DNA from: an uncultured Vicinamibacterales bacterium | GTDB taxonomy: Bacteria; Acidobacteriota; Vicinamibacteria; Vicinamibacterales; UBA8438 | Direction of reading: 5' to 3' | Length of the DNA stretch: 64,000 nt | NCBI GenBank assembly: GCA_958295905.1 | Contig: OY282382.1 | Span: 6,061,822 to 6,125,821, forward strand | Part shown: positions 1 through 9,650 of the stretch, in pieces | How positions within the stretch are numbered: the first letter of the stretch is position 1 | Layout of the letters: each line of letters opens with the position of its first letter | Made by a program: the position numbers and the translations under genes | Notes under the pieces: generated by a model | The model's database searches: none | Told to the model about the DNA's origin: nothing | The model's input: only the letters and a program-made list of their open reading frames with translations

Positions 1-132
1 GTCCGGTTCGAGCCGGGCGAGAGCAAGACGGTGAACCTGGTGCCCATCGCCGGCGCCCGCGTCGTCCGCGGGGGGAACGCGTGGGCGGACGGCCCCGTCG
101 ACGAGACCCGCGACCTCGAGAACCGGGAGTAG
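1..132 (+). CDS. ureB: Urease subunit beta, C-terminal fragment (starts before the window)
   Basis: The open frame entering the window ends at a TAG at 130-132. It carries the typical UreB tail: a VRFEPGE segment, a [10 protein letters not shown] segment and a GGN motif. UreB is the small structural subunit that packs with UreA and UreC in the cytoplasmic, nickel-dependent urease which hydrolyses urea to ammonia and carbamate. Only 43 residues are visible. The stop lies 3 bases before the ureC ATG, so the two genes are translationally close. The start and any ureA or ureD upstream are outside the window. Confidence 0.9.
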   Translation, partial: VRFEPGESKTVNLVPIAGARVVRGGNAWADGPVDETRDLENRE

Positions 133-135
133 CCC

Positions 136-1851
136 ATGCCGCACCGCATCGACCGGCGTCATTACGCGGACCTCTACGGCCCCACCACCGGCGACCGGCT
201 GCGCCTGGGGGACACCGGCCTCGTGGCCGAGGTCGAGGAGGACGCGACCGTCTACGGCGACGAATGCAAGTTCGGGGGCGGGAAGGTCCTGCGCGACGGC
301 ATGGGGCAGGCGGCGGGGGTGTCGGACGAGCGCGCCCTCGACTGCGTGATCACCAACGCCCTGATCGTCGACTGGACCGGCATCCGGAAGGCGGACGTCG
401 GCATCAAGAACGGGCGCATCGCGGGCATCGGCAAGGCCGGCAACCCCGACGTCATGGCCGGGGTGGGCGACGATCTCGTGGTGGGGGTGACGACCGAGGC
501 CATCGCCGGCGAGGGGCTGATCCTGACCGCAGGGGCCATCGACGCCCACGTGCACTTCATCTCGCCCCAGCAGGTCTACGAGGCGGTCGCGAGCGGGGTG
601 ACCACGTTCATCGGCGGCGGGACGGGGCCGGCCACCGGCACCAAGGCGACGACGTGCACGCCGGGCAGCCGGCACATCCAGCTCATGCTGCAGGCGAACG
701 ACCCCCTGCCGATGAACTTCGGCTTTCTCGGCAAGGGCAACACGTCGATGCCGGCGGGGCTGGAGGAGCAGATCCGGAGCGGCGCGGTGGGGCTGAAGCT
801 GCACGAGGACTGGGGCTCGACGCCGGCCGCCATCGACTGCTGCCTGACCGAGGCGGACCGCTTCGACGTCCAGGTCGCGATTCACACCGACACCCTGAAC
901 GAGTCGGGGTTCGTGGACGTCTCGATGGCCGCGTTCAAGGGCCGGACCATCCACACCTACCACACCGAGGGGGCGGGCGGGGGGCACGCGCCGGACATCA
1001 TCCGCGTCTGCGGCGAGCCGAACGTGCTGCCGAGCTCGACCAACCCGACGCGGCCCTACACCGTCAACACCCTCGACGAGCATCTCGACATGCTGATGGT
1101 GTGCCACCACCTCGACAAGAACGCCCCCGAGGACGTCGCCTTCGCGGAGAGCCGCATCCGCGGGCGGACCATCGCGGCCGAGGACGTGCTGCACGACCTC
1201 GGGGCCATCAGCATCATGGCGAGCGACAGCCAGGCGATGGGACGGGTGGGCGAGGTCGTCACCCGCACGTGGCAGACCGCCGACAAGATGCGGAACGAGC
1301 GCGGCCGGCTCGACGCCGAGCAGGGCGACAACGACAACCTGCGCATCCGGCGCTACGTCGCGAAGTACACCGTGAACCCCGCGATCGCCCACGGCATCGC
1401 CCACGACGTGGGCTCGGTCGAGGTCGGCAAGCTCGCCGACCTCGTGCTGTGGAAGCCCGCGTTCTTCGGCGCCAGGCCCGAGCTGGTCATCAAGGGCGGG
1501 TTCATCGCGTGGTCGCAGATGGGCGACGCCAACGCCTCGATCCCGACCCCGCAGCCCCAGCTCATGCGCCCGATGTTCGGGGCCTTCGGGCGGGCCACGG
1601 GGGCGACGTCGCTGGCGTTCGTCTCCGCGTTGTCGCTCGATACGGGGACGGCGGAGAGCTACGGGCTCGCCAGCGGGCTGTCGGCGGTGCGCGGCTGCCG
1701 CACCATCGGCAAGCGGGACATGAAGCTGAACGACGCGCTGCCCCGCATCGAGGTCGACCCCGAGACCTACGTCGTCAAGGCCGACGGCGAGGTCCTGACG
1801 GCCGAGGCGGCCCCGGTGCTGCCGCTCGCCCAGCGGTACTGCCTGTTCTAG
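136..1851 (+). CDS. ureC: Urease subunit alpha (catalytic)
   Basis: At 571 residues this is full family length. The bi-nickel site is complete: His138 and His140 (AHVH), the carbamylated Lys221 ([10 protein letters not shown]), His250 ([10 protein letters not shown]), His276 ([10 protein letters not shown]) and Asp364 (MASDSQ). The mobile-flap cysteine is at about 323 (MVCHHLD). It hydrolyses urea in the cytoplasm once the nickel centre is assembled by UreD/F/G/E. The ATG start 3 bases after the ureB stop is supported by the standard N-terminus ending in [18 protein letters not shown]. The TAG stop forms the first bases of a dispersed repeat that fills the gap to ureF. I see no lesions. Confidence 0.98.
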   Translation: MPHRIDRRHYADLYGPTTGDRLRLGDTGLVAEVEEDATVYGDECKFGGGKVLRDGMGQAAGVSDERALDCVITNALIVDWTGIRKADVGIKNGRIAGIGKAGNPDVMAGVGDDLVVGVTTEAIAGEGLILTAGAIDAHVHFISPQQVYEAVASGVTTFIGGGTGPATGTKATTCTPGSRHIQLMLQANDPLPMNFGFLGKGNTSMPAGLEEQIRSGAVGLKLHEDWGSTPAAIDCCLTEADRFDVQVAIHTDTLNESGFVDVSMAAFKGRTIHTYHTEGAGGGHAPDIIRVCGEPNVLPSSTNPTRPYTVNTLDEHLDMLMVCHHLDKNAPEDVAFAESRIRGRTIAAEDVLHDLGAISIMASDSQAMGRVGEVVTRTWQTADKMRNERGRLDAEQGDNDNLRIRRYVAKYTVNPAIAHGIAHDVGSVEVGKLADLVLWKPAFFGARPELVIKGGFIAWSQMGDANASIPTPQPQLMRPMFGAFGRATGATSLAFVSALSLDTGTAESYGLASGLSAVRGCRTIGKRDMKLNDALPRIEVDPETYVVKADGEVLTAEAAPVLPLAQRYCLF

Positions 1852-2124
1852 ACTCCTTGAGCGGCCGGGGGTCTTTGCCGTCGAGTCAAGTTCAGGTCTG
1901 ATCGTTTCGCCGCTGCCACGTCCCCGACCGCAATCGGGCGCGCGGCGTATCGCGCTCGACCTGCATGTCTCGTCGGTCTGAGGCGAAATCTCGTTAGACT
2001 CCTGGAGCGCCCGGGATCTCTTGCCGTCGAGTCAAGTTCAGGTTCTGATCGTTTCGCCGTCGCCACGTCCCCGACCGCCATGGGGGCCGGCCCCCCGCGG
2101 GCCGACATTTTGAGGCTCGCCACC
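1849..2124. repeat. Two tandem copies of a dispersed ~140-bp intergenic repeat
   Basis: Copy 1 (about 1849-1994) and copy 2 (about 1995-2124) both begin TAGACTCC, continue with a GAGCGGCC/GAGCGCCC core, and share TTGCCGTCGAGTCAAGTTCA and CCACGTCCCCGACCGC. The 3' part of copy 1 (CTGCATGTCTCGTCGGTCTG) recurs at 12620-12640, and a short inverted piece lies at 31556-31583. The repeat fills the ureC-ureF gap. No coding function is seen. Confidence 0.8.
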
Positions 2125-2134
2125 GGGTTCCACC

Positions 2135-2791
2135 ATGTCTGACTGGCTCGCTTGGCAGGTCGTGGACTCGGCGTTCCCGGTCGGGACGTTCGCGCACTCG
2201 TGGGGCCTCGAAGCGGCGTGGCAGGCCGGCCACGTGGACGGCGACGCCGCGTTGCGGCGCTTCCTGACGGAGTCGATCCAGCAGACGGGATGGGGCGCGC
2301 TGCCCCTCGTCAACGCCGCCTGGCACCGGCCCAATCGGCTCGAGGAGCTGGACGCGCTGAACGAGGCGTTCCTCACCAATGCCGTCGCCAACCGGGCCAG
2401 CCGGGTCCAGGGACGCACCCTCGCGGCCACCGCGGCCCGGGTCTGGCCCTCGCCCGCGACGGCCGCCCTCGAAGCCCGGGTCCGGGGGGGATGGGCGCAC
2501 GTGGCGCCGGTCTCCGGGATCGTCTTCCGGACGATCGGGCTGTCGCAGGCGCTAGCGGGCAAGGCGGTGCTCTACGGCGCCGCCCGCGGGGTCCTGTCCG
2601 CCGCGGTCCGGCTCGGCATCGTCGGCAGCTTCCGCGCGCAGCGGATGCAGCACGAGGCGCAGGCCTGCCTCGACGCGACCCTCGAGACCTGCTCGGGGCT
2701 CGCGCCGGAGGACATCTGCCAGACCGCGCCGATCATCGATCTCCTGCAGGGCGCCCATGATCGGCTGTATTCACGCCTCTTCCAATCGTAG
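2135..2791 (+). CDS. ureF: Urease accessory protein UreF
   Basis: This 218-residue protein matches UreF in length and signature: an N-terminal [20 protein letters not shown] segment, the central [11 protein letters not shown] region, and the helical C-terminus ending in [21 protein letters not shown]. UreF bridges the UreABC-UreD complex and UreG and couples GTP hydrolysis to nickel delivery. It follows ureC on the same strand after 283 bp of repeats. No ureE lies between ureC and ureF, so the nickel carrier must be elsewhere or absent. The ATG at 2135 is the first start that retains the conserved N-terminus; no strong ribosome binding site precedes it. Confidence 0.95.
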   Translation: MSDWLAWQVVDSAFPVGTFAHSWGLEAAWQAGHVDGDAALRRFLTESIQQTGWGALPLVNAAWHRPNRLEELDALNEAFLTNAVANRASRVQGRTLAATAARVWPSPATAALEARVRGGWAHVAPVSGIVFRTIGLSQALAGKAVLYGAARGVLSAAVRLGIVGSFRAQRMQHEAQACLDATLETCSGLAPEDICQTAPIIDLLQGAHDRLYSRLFQS

Positions 2792-2810
2792 AATGGCCCT
2801 GCGCCGCAGA

Positions 2811-2910
2811 AACGGTGCCGGCTCCGGGCAGAAGGCGCCGGCTCCGGGCGGAAGGCGCCGGCTCCGGGCGGAAGGCGCCGGCTCCGGGCGGGAGGCACCG
2901 ACGCCGGGCA
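2811..2910. repeat. 20-bp tandem repeat between ureF and ureG
   Basis: The unit GCTCCGGGCGGAAGGCGCCG is repeated head to tail at 2821, 2841 and 2861, with diverged copies at each edge, at an exact 20-bp period. It fills part of the 308-bp gap between ureF and ureG. The open frames crossing it are period artefacts and do not extend UreG. Confidence 0.9.
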
Positions 2911-3099
2911 GGCCGGTTTCGCCCGGCTCTTGCCGAAGGACAGCGCCTCGTTCCCGCCGCTCTGAACTTGGCGCCTGAAGAAACCCGGATAGAGACGGCG
3001 ACTCTGGCGGGGTTGGCTTGCGGCGGCGCCGGCGGGGCGGCGGCGGAGCCGTCGGACGACGATTGCCGGGCCGGGTCCGCCGAGGAGGGACGCCGCGAC

Positions 3100-3798
3100 A
3101 TGCACTACACACCTGACCATCCCCACGATCACGGACCCGGCGTCTACGCGGACCGCGACGAGCCGCACGCGCGCGACTACCGCCGGCGCGCGTTCACGGT
3201 CGGCATCGGCGGCCCGGTGGGCAGCGGCAAGACGGCGCTGCTCCTCGCGCTGTGCCGCCGGCTCCGCGACCGCTACAGCCTCGGCGTCGTCACCAACGAC
3301 ATCTTCACGAAGGAGGACGGCGAGTTCCTCGTGCGCCACGAGGCACTCGAGACCCGCCGCATCACCGCGGTCGAAACGGGCGGCTGCCCCCACACCGCGG
3401 TGCGCGACGACGTCAGCCGGAACCTCGACGCGCTGTCCCAGCTCATGGCCGCGGTGGGTCCCGAGCTGCTGTTCGTCGAGAGCGGCGGGGACAACCTCGC
3501 CGCCCAGTTCAGCCGCGACCTCGCCGACTTCACGATCTACGTCATCGACGTGTCCGGCGGCGACAAAATCCCCCGCAAGGGAGGGCCGGGCATCACCCAG
3601 TCGGACCTGCTCGTGATCAACAAGACCGATCTCGCCCCCCTCATCGGCGCCGATCTCGACGTCATGGCCCGCGACGCGCGCCACATGCGGGGCGACGGCC
3701 CGTTCGTGTTCGCGCAGGTGACCAACGGCGTGGGGGTGGACACCATCACCGGCGCGGTGGTCGAGGGCCTGGAGGCGACCCGCACGCGGCCGGCATGA
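3100..3798 (+). CDS. ureG: Urease accessory GTPase UreG
   Basis: This 232-residue SIMIBI GTPase drives nickel insertion into apo-urease. The P-loop is [10 protein letters not shown] (about 37-46), the nickel-binding Cys-Pro-His motif is at 96-98 ([13 protein letters not shown]), and the guanine-specificity NKTD is at 174-177. The N-terminus is histidine-rich (about residues 2-12), a feature of many UreG proteins that may hold nickel, notable here because no ureE is visible. The ATG at 3100 is chosen because GAGGAGGGA lies 10 bases upstream; longer in-frame starts would run through the 20-bp repeat. It closes the visible urease operon. Confidence 0.96.
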   Translation: MHYTPDHPHDHGPGVYADRDEPHARDYRRRAFTVGIGGPVGSGKTALLLALCRRLRDRYSLGVVTNDIFTKEDGEFLVRHEALETRRITAVETGGCPHTAVRDDVSRNLDALSQLMAAVGPELLFVESGGDNLAAQFSRDLADFTIYVIDVSGGDKIPRKGGPGITQSDLLVINKTDLAPLIGADLDVMARDARHMRGDGPFVFAQVTNGVGVDTITGAVVEGLEATRTRPA

Positions 3799-3983
3799 GA
3801 AGGACCGGCGGCCGGCCGCGCAGTGGTTCTTCCCGATACCAGCACAGGGTGTTCCGGGCCCGTTTCATTTTGCCTCTAGTGCTTCGCCATGACTAAACGT
3901 TCGGGTGTGCGGTGCTGTGATTCGTCGACGATTGCACGCCGTAAGCCGATGTCCGCCGGGGGAATCGCGGGAGACCGCGCCGG

Positions 3984-6900
3984 TCAGCTCTCCTCCCGCC
4001 ACAGGCGCAACTGGTCCGGCTCGTCGATGCGGTCGTCGTAGGCGAAGCGGTACAGGTTGTAGAGCGCCTCGAAGTCGCTGCCGGACGCCTCGACCGCCCC
4101 GTCGAGCGCGATGCCCGTGAACGCCGTCGACGGCGGCAGGATCTCCAGCACCGCTTCGAGCGCCGTGAAGAAGCGCGGCTCGCGGTCCAGGCCGGCCGCG
4201 GCGAGCAGCTCCGCCGCGGCGGCGACGGACCGCCCGCGCGCCGCGTGGGCCGCGTGGTGCAGCGCGTCGATCATCCCCCGCGACCCGTCGGCCGGCCCGA
4301 GCGCCCCCGCCGCCGCCCGACGCGCGCTGTCCCACATGTGCAGGTCGCTCCCCTTCTTGCCCGCGACCCGGCCGACCACGCCGTCCTCCAGGTCGACGCC
4401 GACGGCCCGGGCCAGCCGCAGCGCTTCGTCGAAGGCGAACACGGGAGCCCGGAAGGCGTCCCATGCCAGCACGAAGAACGCCGTCAGCGGATCTAAATCA
4501 TCGTCGGCTTTGACGTGCGTCAGTTGGCTCAGCCGCCACCGCTTGACCTCGCGCCGCGCCGCGTCGAGCGCGTCCTCGGGGGTGACCGCGTACGGGTCCC
4601 ACGGCTCCTCGAACAGCACCCGCTGCCGCCGGCGTTCCACCGGCTTCGGGCGCGGCGCGCCCCGGCGCAACGGCCAGTGGCGCGAGAACTCCTCGAGCGC
4701 CGGCCCGAACGACGCCAGGTACAGGTCGACCCCGGTGATCCCCGCGTCCTGGAACGTCTCGATCCGCGCCCGGACCGCGCGCGCCACCCCGGGCTCCACG
4801 TCCTCCCAGTACACCGCCGCCGCGTCGTCCCCGTAGGCGGGGCGGGCCTCGCGCACCGCGCCGGCACCTTCCCCGCCGCGGGGCGGGCCGGTCCCGCGGG
4901 GGCGGCAGACCAGAAAGATGGTGCTGTTCGCCGCCGCCCGGTCCCGGATGTGCAGGCTGCCCTCGGCCTCGGTGTTCACCGGCCACGACGCGGTGATGAC
5001 GAAGCCGGCCTCGATGAGCCCCGTGGTCAGCGCGTCCCAGGCGCCGGTCGCCTTGTGCGTGAACATCAGCGTCATGATGCCCTCGGGCCTGAGGACCCGC
5101 CGGCACTCGGCGAAGATGGCCGCCATGCGCCGCTGGTAGTCGCGCCCGGCCAGCGCCTTCGCGCCCCGCTGCCCCGCGAAGCGGGCCGGATTGGCGACCG
5201 CCTCGCGCTCCTTGTCGGTCAGTTGGCGGCGGAAGAGCTCGGGGAACACGTGGCCGGCCGTGCGCTTGAGCCAGACGTAGAAGAAGTCCGACAGCTCGGC
5301 GTACATCACGTTGTCGTAGTAGGGCGGGTCCATGACGACCACATCGACCGAGCCGTCGGCCAGATGGTCGAGGTCGTCGCCCGACTTGCAGGTGATGGTG
5401 ACCGGCGGCGGAGCGCCGGCGGGGGCGGTGGCGCGGGCGGCACGACCGTCGGGCTCAGTGCCACCGGTGCGGTCGGCGGACGGTGCGCGCGCCTCGGCAC
5501 CGGCGGCCGCGAAGGGGGGACTCGTCCCCGGATTCGTCCCGCGGGGGCCCGGTCCGCGTCGATCCGCGCCGTCGGCCGCGAAGGGGGAATCTCCCCGCCG
5601 GGGACTCGGTGCGTCGGCGGACGGTTCGCGGGCATCGGCGCCGGCGGCGGGCGGGTCGAACAGGCCGGGGAGGCCGGCGCCGCCGCCGGCTTCCGGGCGG
5701 ACGAGGGCGACGAGCTCGCGGATGCACTTGGCGGTCTTGTCGATGGCCCAGTCGTAGCCGACTCCCGCGACGAGCGGGGCCATCTCGGCGTACGACCAGA
5801 CGAATGCGAAATCATGCCGGTCGAAGATCGAGCGTACCCGCCCCGTGGTGTTATCCCAGCGTCCTGCGCGGTTGTTATAGTTCAGCAACGTGTCCAGCGT
5901 CAGCGCCAAGTAGCCGTAGGCCGCCTTGCGCAGATCGTCCAGCCGGCCCGCCGCCCGATCCGCGTCGAGCATCTCCCGGAACACTTCCACGCTGACGCCG
6001 TGGCACAGGAGCTGGCGAGGCGAGAACAGGTCGCGCCAGAGCGGCATGCCGTACTGGATGGGCCGATCGTCGTTCCCGTCTTCCGGAAAGCGCTCGCTCG
6101 GCACGATGTCAAACGCCTCCCACTCGAGCCCCTTCCCGGCCAGCCGCGCGTCGATCTCCGCCGCGTTGTCGTCCTCGGGCCGGGGCGCGCGGTAGCCCCG
6201 GACCCACTTGTCGCGGCCCCGCCGGCCCGACTTCGTCCTGGTCTCGACCCGCCGCTTGAAGGCCACCGCGTAGAGCTGTTCGCCCATCCGCCCCGCCTGC
6301 GCCTGCCGCTTGATCTCGCCGCCGTCGATCACCCGGCCGCAGTCGGCGTACGGGCAGTGCCCGTCGCCGCGGGCCACCGTGCCCGGAAACTGCTCCTTGG
6401 CCGAGCCGACGATCTCGAACGCGCAGACGCGGCCCGCGGTTCCCGGACCGCCGGCGCAGTCGGGCAGCAGCCGAACCCCGGTCCCGTCCGGCGCCAGCCG
6501 CCAGTTCGGCGACAGCGGCACGAGGCCGTCGCAGTACGGGCAGGTGACCGTGCGCGCCCAGAGGTAGCCTTCAATGCGGGTGTCCTTGGGCTCGGCCGGA
6601 AAGATCCCCTGGTGGTACTTCGCTTCAGCCAAGTGAATGAACTCGCGCGCCACATCGTCGAACCGTGCGCACAACGACGAACCGTGTACGCGTGGCCACT
6701 CGACCGTCGCGTTGAGGATCAGAGCGGCGACGGGGTTCAAGTCGTTGGCGACGGCCGGGAAGCCCAGCCGATGGATCTCAATCGGGATGCTGCCGCCGCC
6801 GGCGGTCGGATCCAGAATCGTCGGGGTCGCCGGCGCTCTTCCGGCTCTTCCGGTAATGTGTTCAACCCACTGACGATCGTGTCCGGTTGGCGTGTACGAG

Positions 6901-7211
6901 AATGCGCGCTTGTAGCCGTACGGATTGAGGCCGAGGTTCTTCTCGGTTCGCTTGGCCGCGTCCAACCTACGACGGGTAGCCACCGGATCCCCGTGAATGC
7001 CGATGACGTGCAGGAACTTCTCCCGGTCCGCGTCCGCCGGCAGCAGCGACGCCAGGATGGCCGCCCGCGACGCCACCAGCGGCCGGCGCGCCCACCAGAC
7101 GTGGAGGCGGTTCGGCGCCGGAAACGGCGTCATCGGCGTCCGCTCGCGCGTGCTCTCGATGCCGAGCGCCGCAATCGGCAGCCAGCGTTCGATCAGGCGG
7201 GTGTCAGGCAT
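3984..7211 (-). CDS. DUF1156-type adenine-specific DNA methylase (COG1743-like)
   Basis: This large protein (about 1075 residues) begins with the DUF1156 segment (RLIERWLPIA, then RLHVWWARRPLVASRAAILA). A SAM-binding motif I follows (DPTAGGGSIPIEIHRLGF), then a zinc-ribbon-like stretch (CPYCDG and later cysteines), and the catalytic motif DPPYYDN. These point to an amino-methyltransferase acting on DNA. Such methylases are often found in DNA-modification defence loci, but no cognate nuclease, helicase or DUF499 ATPase lies beside it here. The ATG at 7211 is preferred over the TTG at 7253 because it gives the usual MPDTRLIER start. Between motif I and DPPY lies a low-complexity Ala/Pro/Gly/Asp insert encoded by internal DNA repeats (5452-5652). 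Confidence 0.88.
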   Translation of the reverse strand: MPDTRLIERWLPIAALGIESTRERTPMTPFPAPNRLHVWWARRPLVASRAAILASLLPADADREKFLHVIGIHGDPVATRRRLDAAKRTEKNLGLNPYGYKRAFSYTPTGHDRQWVEHITGRAGRAPATPTILDPTAGGGSIPIEIHRLGFPAVANDLNPVAALILNATVEWPRVHGSSLCARFDDVAREFIHLAEAKYHQGIFPAEPKDTRIEGYLWARTVTCPYCDGLVPLSPNWRLAPDGTGVRLLPDCAGGPGTAGRVCAFEIVGSAKEQFPGTVARGDGHCPYADCGRVIDGGEIKRQAQAGRMGEQLYAVAFKRRVETRTKSGRRGRDKWVRGYRAPRPEDDNAAEIDARLAGKGLEWEAFDIVPSERFPEDGNDDRPIQYGMPLWRDLFSPRQLLCHGVSVEVFREMLDADRAAGRLDDLRKAAYGYLALTLDTLLNYNNRAGRWDNTTGRVRSIFDRHDFAFVWSYAEMAPLVAGVGYDWAIDKTAKCIRELVALVRPEAGGGAGLPGLFDPPAAGADAREPSADAPSPRRGDSPFAADGADRRGPGPRGTNPGTSPPFAAAGAEARAPSADRTGGTEPDGRAARATAPAGAPPPVTITCKSGDDLDHLADGSVDVVVMDPPYYDNVMYAELSDFFYVWLKRTAGHVFPELFRRQLTDKEREAVANPARFAGQRGAKALAGRDYQRRMAAIFAECRRVLRPEGIMTLMFTHKATGAWDALTTGLIEAGFVITASWPVNTEAEGSLHIRDRAAANSTIFLVCRPRGTGPPRGGEGAGAVREARPAYGDDAAAVYWEDVEPGVARAVRARIETFQDAGITGVDLYLASFGPALEEFSRHWPLRRGAPRPKPVERRRQRVLFEEPWDPYAVTPEDALDAARREVKRWRLSQLTHVKADDDLDPLTAFFVLAWDAFRAPVFAFDEALRLARAVGVDLEDGVVGRVAGKKGSDLHMWDSARRAAAGALGPADGSRGMIDALHHAAHAARGRSVAAAAELLAAAGLDREPRFFTALEAVLEILPPSTAFTGIALDGAVEASGSDFEALYNLYRFAYDDRIDEPDQLRLWREES
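5452..5652. repeat. Intragenic direct repeats encoding a low-complexity linker
   Basis: Inside the methylase gene, the segment GTCGGCGGACGGT...CACCGGCGG (about 5471-5507) recurs as GTCGGCGGACGGT...CGCCGGCGG (about 5612-5648). The string GCCGCGAAGGGGG appears twice (about 5506 and 5575). The repeats stay in frame and encode an Ala/Pro/Arg/Asp-rich linker just before the catalytic DPPY motif. One copy contains the octamer GCGGCCGC (5503-5510). Confidence 0.65.
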
Positions 7212-7275
7212 CTGGCCGTTTCCGTCGGGCCGGTCCGCGCGGATGGCCGGCAATCGCCAGCCTGATTCCGGCAGG

Positions 7276-8058
7276 CTACTGCAGAAGGAAAAAAACTATA
7301 CCGGCTATACTGGCGAGTGCCCCGAGGAGACAAACGAGCGAATACAGCGGGTGCTCCATCACCTTTTTCATCAAGGAGGCTAAATAATTTCCGTAAATTT
7401 TCTTTCGTTTGGTGTCTGTCGCAAGCGTATCGTCAACAGCACGGAAAGCAATGTCTGAAATAATGTCGACCTTGCGAAGCGTGGATCGATGCAATGCCAC
7501 ATACCTCTTGTCGTTGAATGCTCTGGCTTCTTCTTCTCCATTGAGAAAGTCAAGGATGCCGATGTCGTTCTTTATGGCCAGCATTTCAAGACGAGGGTGG
7601 CCTATGTAGTTCACGCCATACAATTCGACCAGTAGTCGTGCCAAGTCGCAACGGAATGGCTCACGAATCCTGAAGGGGGTTTCATCGTGAACCTTGAATC
7701 TATGTTCCAGCGCTTCGAATCCATACTTGGCATCCCGCATATTCCAATGCAACCAGATGTAGCCCTCATGTTTTTTCGCATAGTCGAAGAACTCTTCGAG
7801 CATCTTTTTCTCCAACTGATCGTAATGATCGTCGATTTCTCCTGACGAAACTTTCCTGCCGCGTTCAGCAAACTGGTGAATCGAAAAAGATTTCGTTTGA
7901 GCTGTCGCCAAATTACGTACTGCAATGGATGTAACTCTTGGCGACTTAACTTCGCCACGATCGTAAAAACTCTCACATGAATAATGGATCACGAGAACTC
8001 TATCTTTATTCTCGCAGATCTCAACCAATTTTCTCTTGGCTTCCTTGCAGCGCCTCAT
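7276..8058 (-). CDS. Orphan A+T-rich protein with C-terminal membrane anchor, function unknown
   Basis: I do not recognise this family with confidence. The 260-residue product has a charged N-terminus, a middle region with WLHWNMRDAKYGFEALEHR and YIGHPRLEML motifs that look like a conserved soluble enzyme-like domain, and one C-terminal hydrophobic segment (LYSLVCLLGALASIAGIVFF). It is probably a tail-anchored inner-membrane protein. The start at 8058 is supported by GAGGAG 5 bases upstream. Base composition is far richer in A+T than both neighbours, and an insertion-sequence remnant begins about 10 bp upstream, so it is probably transferred. It sits next to a DNA methylase gene, so a defence role is possible but unproven. 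Confidence 0.7.
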   Translation of the reverse strand: MRRCKEAKRKLVEICENKDRVLVIHYSCESFYDRGEVKSPRVTSIAVRNLATAQTKSFSIHQFAERGRKVSSGEIDDHYDQLEKKMLEEFFDYAKKHEGYIWLHWNMRDAKYGFEALEHRFKVHDETPFRIREPFRCDLARLLVELYGVNYIGHPRLEMLAIKNDIGILDFLNGEEEARAFNDKRYVALHRSTLRKVDIISDIAFRAVDDTLATDTKRKKIYGNYLASLMKKVMEHPLYSLVCLLGALASIAGIVFFLLQ

Positions 8059-8066
8059 GAATCTCC

Positions 8067-8600
8067 TCAAATGCGTGTGGGTAGCGGCGGCGACGGTTCG
8101 ATGCCTCCGCAGCACAGGAACAGCATCGAGATGAGGGCACCGGCCGAGTGGAAACCGTACGCGCGCCGAGCAATCACACGCAGCTTGTTGTTGATGCTCT
8201 CCACAGGACCGTTCGTCATCTTCGTGTCCAGATACGCCAGGATGCCTTCCGCGTGTTTCGAATCGTGCGCCCCAGCTTCACGAACGGCGCCAAGCGGGAC
8301 CGCGCAGCCCACTCCAGCTACTCCTCCAGCAGCTCCGGCGCATCCTCGGACGTCGCCTGACCCAGATCGTCGCCAGATCTCCTTCAGTTCGTAGGCCCGG
8401 TTCCAGCGCCCGGTTCTCACGACGCAACGTCTCCAGACGCCGGGCTTCGCCGGGCTTCAGCCGCCCCGGGTGCTTCAGCAACGCATAGCGCGTCCCCTTC
8501 AGCGCCTTCGCATCCGCCGGATCCTGACGCCGCTGCTCCGAACGACGCACCTCGTCAACCGTCAGACCCGCATGGGGCTCTCCTCGCCGCGGGTCGTGGT
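8067..8600 (-). pseudogene. Remnant of an ISL3-family transposase (3' half)
   Basis: Two minus-strand frames together give pieces typical of ISL3-family DDE transposases. The upstream piece contains VDEVRRSEQRR, ALKGTRYALLKHPGRLKPGE and ARRLETLRRENRALE. After a frameshift (about 8400-8420) it continues with RAYELKEIW, AEGILAYLDTKMTNGPVE, INNKLRVIARRAYGFHS and ALISMLFLCCGG. The N-terminal half and both element ends are not recognisable, and further small frameshifts blur the middle. It cannot encode an active transposase. Confidence 0.75.
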
Positions 8601-9059
8601 GGTGCACACCCATGAGACCAGGAAGCCCCTGCGTTTGCAACCGCTTCGGCAGAGCGAGACGACGTAGGCGACCCCGACAACACCCCGGCCCCCGCCCAAC
8701 GGGCGTCCACGGTCGGCGCCGGGGCCCCGAGGCGGCCGTTGCGCTAATCCGCCGGAGTCTATCCCCAAACCGCCGGCCGTCGCGTCTTCCGCATGGCCGT
8801 GGACGACCGGGCCGTCCAGGCCGCGCCGCAAGGCCCCATATCTGCTGCTTGAGCGACGGGACGGACGGTGTGTCACCCGCAGGCGGCAGCGCAGCGGAGG
8901 ACGCGTGGAGCGCGTTGACACGCCGGCCCGCAGCTACTCCGCTCCGACCTACCCCCGCCGTGTGCCACGCCCGCGGCCCATCAGGTGAACGCCGTGGCGG
9001 GTCAATTCCGAGGCCGCCTGCGCGGCCGGCACCCCTCGCCGACCCGCCGACCGCCGCCT

Positions 9060-9430
9060 CACAACCCGCCCACACCCGTTTCAGGAGAGCCGAAAGACAG
9101 GGCCGCGGCCCGCCCCGCGAAGCAGCCTGGCCACCACGACAAGCATCCAGCCAGCGCTTTCTGCGAGGTTCGTCCTGGCGGATCTTTCCACAATCGGGCG
9201 GCAACGCCACTTTGCACCCGCCATTTCGCTACGCGCTCCGCGTCAGGGCGCCCGCAGCCGGGGCGCTCAACCTGCACCGCGCCGAAGGTCGTCTCCAGGC
9301 GGCGTTCGCGCACGCGCCGCTCCGAACGAGCGAGACGTCGGCCCGATTGCCGGCGCGCCGACGCGCCAGCCGGAGATCGCGTCGCTCCGCTGGCAGGTGA
9401 ACCACCGCCACCGCCCCAACGGGCCGCCCG
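9060..9430 (-). pseudogene. Possible second transposase remnant (ISKra4-like)
   Basis: A minus-strand frame contains RRLETTFGAVQVERPGCG, resembling the N-terminal beta-strand segment of ISKra4-type transposases, with nothing recognisable on either side. With the ISL3 remnant it suggests that 8.07-9.5 kb is a graveyard of insertion sequences. The rest of 8600-9650 shows GC-rich antisense frames but no supportable gene. The call rests on one short motif. Confidence 0.35.
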
Positions 9431-9650
9431 CGAACACGACCGCCACGACCAGGACGCTGACGCGATTACCTTGACATCCCCGGACTCACCGGGGCGCACC
9501 GGTCAACGAAAACCACTTGCTGCGTCCGGGCCATGACAATCTGGAGCCCGCCAAGGCGAAGACGGCCCCGCGCCGGCGGGCGCTTCCGGTGCGGTTGACA
9601 CGCCGGTCAAAGGCGCACACCATGTCGTCACGCGCACCGGGAGACCAGAG

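Noticed and set aside
2815..3099. N-terminal extension of UreG through the 20-bp repeat
   Set aside because: The extension is repeat-derived low complexity and a good ribosome binding site precedes the ATG at 3100.
4515..7265. 916-codon plus-strand frame opposite the DUF1156 methylase
   Set aside because: Antisense shadow; the methylase motifs are all on the minus strand.
8600..9060. Functional gene between the two transposase remnants
   Set aside because: Only GC-rich frames with no consistent codon pattern or motif on either strand.
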